Part shown: positions 60,189 to 64,000 of the stretch, one piece after another
Numbering within the stretch: position 1 is the first letter of the stretch
How the letters are laid out: the number at the start of each line of letters is the position of its first letter
NCBI RefSeq assembly: GCF_024397795.1
Contig: NZ_CP072983.1
Location: 1,488,001-1,552,000, forward strand
Direction: 5' to 3'
DNA length: 64,000 nucleotides
Origin: Lactobacillus intestinalis
GTDB taxonomy: Bacteria > Bacillota > Bacilli > Lactobacillales > Lactobacillaceae
Position numbers and translations under genes: made by a program
Notes under the pieces: generated by a model
What the model saw: the letters and a program-made list of their open reading frames with translations, nothing else
Databases searched by the model: none
What the model was told of the DNA's origin: nothing

Positions 60189-62051
60189 TTATTGAATTTC
60201 TTTCTTACCAGTATAAAGTTCGTAGTAGTAGCCTTTTTCGGCAAGAAGTTCTTTATGAGTACCTGATTCAATAATATGACCATGATCAAGAACCAAAATA
60301 AGATCTGAGTTAACAATTGTAGACAAACGGTGCGCAATTACAAAACTTGTTCTACCAGCAAGCAAGTTATCCATACCCGCTTGAACCATCTTTTCAGTTC
60401 GTGTATCAATACTTGAGGTAGCTTCATCCAAAATCATTACTGGCTCATCCGCAATCATTGCCCGGGCAATACTGAGCAATTGCATTTGACCCTGTGATAA
60501 ATCGCCACCATCACCGTCAATCACAGTATCATACCCATCATCAAGCTCATGAATAAATTCATCCGCATGTGATAAGCGTGCAGCTTGATAGACCTCATCA
60601 TCACTAGCATTTGGATTACCGAAACGAATATTATCCATAATAGTTCCTGTAAACAGGTGTGTTTCTTGCAATACAATTGAGAGCGATCTTCTTAGATCAT
60701 CCTTTTTAATATTCTTAATCGGAATACCATCATAAGTAATCTCGCCAGAACTAATTGGATAGAAACGGTTAAGCATATTAGAAATCGTCGTCTTCCCAGC
60801 TCCAGTTTCTCCAACTAAAGCCACCTTCATCCCCGGTTTGGCATTGATACAAATATCATACAAAATCTGCTTTTCAGGTACATAAGAGAAGTTAACATGA
60901 TCAAAAATAATATGACCACGTACTGGAACTTTCTTGGTGCTGCCATCTTTTTGAGGAACATTCCAGTGCCATGCACCTTCAACTTCTTTATCTTTAGAAA
61001 TTGTAACCACGCCATTATCTGCTTCAACAGGTTCATCCTCTAATTGGAAAATTCTTTGTGCACCAGCTAAAGCCATCACAATCGAGTTCAATTGTTGAGA
61101 AATCTGAGCAATTGGCATACTGAATTGTCTAGACAATTGCAAGAATGAAGCAATTGCACCCAAAGTCAATGGTGCCCAGTTATTAATAGCAACGGCTCCA
61201 CCTAAAATTGCAATTAATACATAAAGTAAGTTCCCCATATTACCCATAATTGGGAAAAGGATAGTTGCGTAAGTGTTAGCTTTTCCAGAAGCGATTCTCA
61301 ATTCATCATTATATTTTTCAAAGCCTTCCTTTACTTCTGGTTCATGTGAAAAAACCTTGATAACCTTTAAGCCGTTAAGCATTTCTTCGTTATAACCATT
61401 AATTTGGCCAAGTTTCTTTTGCTGAACCTTGAAGTAGTAACTAGACTTTTTAGTTAAGAAACGAACAATTCCAAATGATAAGGCGAAGATGATAAATGAG
61501 AAGATCGTAAGCTGCCAGCTCAAACTAAACATGGCGGCAATTACGAAAATCAAAGTCAAAGCTGAGTTAGTAAACTGTGGGATTGACTGCGAAATCATCT
61601 GCATCAAAGTATCGATATCGTTGGTGTAACGTGACATGATATCGCCGTAGTCATTTTGGTCAAAATAAGCAATTGGCAAGTTCTCCATGTGGGTAAACAT
61701 ATTGTTACGTACCCGGAATTGAACCTTTTGGGCCAAAATTGCCATTAACATTGTGAATAGATAGTTAGAGATAAATCCAATGGCATAAATACCTAACATT
61801 ACCCAAATTGCATATGCAAGCGGACCGTAGTTAGGACTCTGACCATGTTGTACCTGCTTAACTAAAGGCGCAATGTAGTTATTAATTAAACGCTCAATAA
61901 ATAAAGTACCTATAACGTTGGCTCCAGCCGACAAGATAATGGTAATTATTGAGGCAATGAACATCCATGGGCTAGTAGTTAAGATTAATTTTAATAATCT
62001 AGCTAAAGTACTAGAATGATGAACTTTTTCATTATTTACTGTTTGATCCAA
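60189..62051 (-). CDS. Heterodimeric ABC multidrug exporter subunit (LmrD/BmrD-like)
   Basis: 620 residues: six-helix exporter domain (about 20-330), then the ATPase. Walker A GETGAGKTT, Walker B VMILDEATSSID with the catalytic Glu, switch His in IAHRLS. Its signature motif is LSQGQ rather than LSGGQ. In LmrCD/BmrCD pairs this subunit carries the intact Walker site and donates the altered signature to the inactive site, which matches what is seen here. Start is 11 bases after the partner gene. Confidence 0.92.
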   Translation of the reverse strand: MDQTVNNEKVHHSSTLARLLKLILTTSPWMFIASIITIILSAGANVIGTLFIERLINNYIAPLVKQVQHGQSPNYGPLAYAIWVMLGIYAIGFISNYLFTMLMAILAQKVQFRVRNNMFTHMENLPIAYFDQNDYGDIMSRYTNDIDTLMQMISQSIPQFTNSALTLIFVIAAMFSLSWQLTIFSFIIFALSFGIVRFLTKKSSYYFKVQQKKLGQINGYNEEMLNGLKVIKVFSHEPEVKEGFEKYNDELRIASGKANTYATILFPIMGNMGNLLYVLIAILGGAVAINNWAPLTLGAIASFLQLSRQFSMPIAQISQQLNSIVMALAGAQRIFQLEDEPVEADNGVVTISKDKEVEGAWHWNVPQKDGSTKKVPVRGHIIFDHVNFSYVPEKQILYDICINAKPGMKVALVGETGAGKTTISNMLNRFYPISSGEITYDGIPIKNIKKDDLRRSLSIVLQETHLFTGTIMDNIRFGNPNASDDEVYQAARLSHADEFIHELDDGYDTVIDGDGGDLSQGQMQLLSIARAMIADEPVMILDEATSSIDTRTEKMVQAGMDNLLAGRTSFVIAHRLSTIVNSDLILVLDHGHIIESGTHKELLAEKGYYYELYTGKKEIQ

Positions 62052-62062
62052 AATTAATCACC

Positions 62063-63787
62063 CTACTTTCCATTTTCTTCTTGGAACTTAGCAATTGAAC
62101 TATAGAGAGCGTTACGTTTCATAAGTTCATCGTTTGTTCCGATATCTTCAATTTTTCCATGATTCATTACAATAATGCGATCTGCATCCTTAATGGAAAC
62201 GATACGCTGAGAAATAATTATCTTAGTGGTTTCTGGCATATCTTTAGCCAAAGAATGACGAATTTCTCGCTCAGTACTGGTATCAACAGCTGAAGTTGAA
62301 TCATCCAAAATCAAAATCTTTGGATTCTTCAAAAGCGCACGAGCAATTGTCAACCGTTGCTTTTGACCACCTGAAACGTTATTACCACCTTGTTCAATCA
62401 TCGTATCGTAGCCATCTGGCATTTCACGAATAAAACCATCTGCATGGGCAATCTTAGCTGCTGCAACGATTTGTTCATCAGTTGCATTTTCATTACCCCA
62501 CTTCAAGTTGTCTTTAATGGTACCGGAGAATAAGATGTTCTTTTGCAATACCATCGCTACGTTATCACGTAAACTCTTTAAATCATATGACTTAACATTG
62601 TGTCCAGCCACCCGGACTGCACCCGCCGTTACATCGTACAAACGTGGAATCATGGAAACGAGAGTAGATTTAGAAGACCCAGTTTCTCCAATGATACCAA
62701 TTGTTTCTCCGGGTTTAATATGTAAATCGATATCATCTAAGGCTAAATGCTTATCGGATGGATCATATTTAAAGCTAACATGATCAAACACCACTTCTCC
62801 ATTAGTAATGGTCTTAAGCGGTTTTCTTGGATTTTCAATGGCTGGTTTTTCAGTAATTACGTCAGCAATACGACGACCACTCGCGCCAGAAATAATCAAT
62901 TGAGTCGCAATCATAGCCAAAATGTTCAAACTGAACAAAACAGAGTTGGAATAAGAGAACATTGAAATTAATTGCCCAGTTTGCAAAGTTCCACCAACAA
63001 TTTCTTTAGCACCAAACCAGCAAATTGCTAAAGTTGCAATATTAAGTACGGCCATTACAACTAGTGCGTTTAATGAAATAATCTTTTGTGCAGTAGAGAA
63101 TAGCTTATAAATGAAACCTGAGGACTTTTCAAATTTCTTAATTTGTGGTTGTTCTTGGACATAAGTCTTAACTTCGCGAATCCCACGTACATTTTCACGC
63201 ACTACTTGGTTCATACGGTCATATCCCTTAAAGCTCTTTGGGAAATACGGATAAGCTGATTTAATAATCAAAGCCAAAATGATGACAAAAATCGGTGCAA
63301 TTACCAAGAAAATTAATGATAATCTTGGGCTGATAATTATTGACATAATTACTGACACAATTAACATCATTGGTGCTCTAACCGCAATTCGGATCAAAAT
63401 CTGATAAGCGGTTTGAACATTAGTTACGTCAGTAGTTAAACGAGTTACCAAACTTGAACTTGAAAACTTATCAATATTTTCAAAAGAATAATCTTGCATA
63501 TGATAAAACATATCTTTACGCAAGTTAGCCGCAAAACCAGCTGCTGCGTGAGCTGAAACATAGCTGGCGCTCGCACCCAGAATTAACGAAACAATTGTAA
63601 TTATGAACAAGATTAAGCCCCATTTATTAATGTAAGCCATATCTCCTTTCATAATCCCTTTATCAATTAAAATACCAACCAAATACGGAATCAGCATTTC
63701 AATTATTACTTCGCCAATAACAAAAAGTGGTGACAGAAGTGATAATTTTTTATACTGCCGTATTGATTTACTTAGTGTTTTTATCAA
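62063..63787 (-). CDS. Heterodimeric ABC multidrug exporter subunit (LmrC/BmrC-like)
   Basis: 574 residues with six membrane helices and one ATPase. The Walker B motif is LILDDSTSAVD, Asp in place of the catalytic Glu; Walker A reads GETGSSKST with Ser for the usual last Gly; the switch His is Gln (SQRIVS). The signature VSGGQKQR is intact. These changes are the expected degenerate-site pattern of the first subunit of such heterodimers. Upstream gene of the pair. Its start follows GGGGGC in the leader; substrates unknown. Confidence 0.92.
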   Translation of the reverse strand: MIKTLSKSIRQYKKLSLLSPLFVIGEVIIEMLIPYLVGILIDKGIMKGDMAYINKWGLILFIITIVSLILGASASYVSAHAAAGFAANLRKDMFYHMQDYSFENIDKFSSSSLVTRLTTDVTNVQTAYQILIRIAVRAPMMLIVSVIMSIIISPRLSLIFLVIAPIFVIILALIIKSAYPYFPKSFKGYDRMNQVVRENVRGIREVKTYVQEQPQIKKFEKSSGFIYKLFSTAQKIISLNALVVMAVLNIATLAICWFGAKEIVGGTLQTGQLISMFSYSNSVLFSLNILAMIATQLIISGASGRRIADVITEKPAIENPRKPLKTITNGEVVFDHVSFKYDPSDKHLALDDIDLHIKPGETIGIIGETGSSKSTLVSMIPRLYDVTAGAVRVAGHNVKSYDLKSLRDNVAMVLQKNILFSGTIKDNLKWGNENATDEQIVAAAKIAHADGFIREMPDGYDTMIEQGGNNVSGGQKQRLTIARALLKNPKILILDDSTSAVDTSTEREIRHSLAKDMPETTKIIISQRIVSIKDADRIIVMNHGKIEDIGTNDELMKRNALYSSIAKFQEENGK

Positions 63788-63828
63788 TTAAAAGCCCCCT
63801 TCTTTATGCACACAAATATTAAAAAGGA

Positions 63829-63862
63829 TAAATAGGCAAATAACACCTACTTATCCCTTTAC
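63829..63862 (-). terminator. Terminator of the gene at the right edge
   Basis: Minus strand AAAGGGATAAGTAGG/CCTATTTATCCTTTTT hairpin with wobble pairs, in front of the ABC exporter operon. Confidence 0.75.
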
Positions 63863-63903
63863 ATCACTATTTAGATTATACCAATTCCATTAATTAAGCA
63901 ACT

Positions 63904-64000
63904 TTATTTCTGTCTTGGTGCAGGAGCAAAAGTTGAGCCTGTAATATCATAATGGCGTCTAAAGAGCCAGCGTATACCATAAGCAATGGCCGCAATAATG
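63904..64000 (-). CDS. 3' end of an unidentified membrane-protein gene
   Basis: An open minus-strand frame runs from the window edge to TAA at 63904. The last 31 residues begin hydrophobic (IIAAIAYGIRWLF), turn basic (RRHYD) and end APAPRQK. They suggest the C-terminal helix and tail of a small membrane protein. Too little is present to name it; the terminator behind it supports a real gene end. Confidence 0.45.
   Translation of the reverse strand, partial: IIAAIAYGIRWLFRRHYDITGSTFAPAPRQK

Overview
The window looks like the chromosome of a low-GC, acidophilus-group Lactobacillus. A gasseri/johnsonii-like species is my best guess. The evidence is the AT-rich sequence, strong AGGAGG-type ribosome binding sites, lactobacillus-type NlpC/P60 and SEC10/PgrA-like secreted proteins, YSIRK and LPQTG sorting signals, a heme-dependent cydABDC operon with type II NADH dehydrogenase, and lactate oxidases. 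Species cannot be fixed from the sequence alone. There are no rRNA or tRNA genes and no CRISPR array.

Left part (1-14 kb). The 3' part of hflX comes first. Next is an IS200/IS605-type element carrying only tnpB, then a secreted CAP-domain protein and an L-lactate oxidase gene broken by one extra base. Three tandem NlpC/P60 cell-wall hydrolases follow, each with a WalR-like box in front. After these come a guanylate-kinase-like protein, a small DUF2187-like protein, a Wzy/O-antigen-ligase-like membrane protein, and nrdI-nrdF. The NrdF product aligns without gaps to class Ib R2 proteins through the active-site regions but has lost four of six metal ligands. No nrdE or nrdH is present. I consider this pair the most remarkable locus of the window.

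Middle part (14-42 kb). It holds a C39-like protease, a probable structured small RNA (about 14722-14909, minus strand) with its own promoter and terminator, a split threonine/serine exporter, and an ABC-F ATPase. A respiration block follows: ndh, a MenA-like prenyltransferase, a divergent polyprenyl diphosphate synthase, and cydA-cydB-cydD-cydC. Then come an LCP-family wall-polymer transferase, oligoendopeptidase F, an intact second lactate oxidase, an ArsR-regulated metal ABC transporter, the fructose operon fruR-fruK-fruA, and a small membrane-protein operon with a YozG-like regulator and a DUF2975 protein. Sites resembling cre (CcpA) lie in front of both lactate oxidases, cydA and fruR, so oxygen-consuming and sugar genes are probably under shared catabolite control.

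Right part (42-64 kb). One 13-kb gene encodes a 4330-residue LPXTG surface protein. It has a BspA-like leucine-rich N-terminal region, Mub-like domains, about 20 degenerate MBG-like repeats, four more Mub-like repeats, a proline/asparagine/lysine-rich wall-spanning stretch and a sortase signal. It is followed by an aspartate-racemase-like gene and murE (one operon), a VanRS-like two-component system, a small membrane protein and a heterodimeric BmrCD/LmrCD-type ABC exporter. The window ends in the 3' end of an unidentified minus-strand gene.
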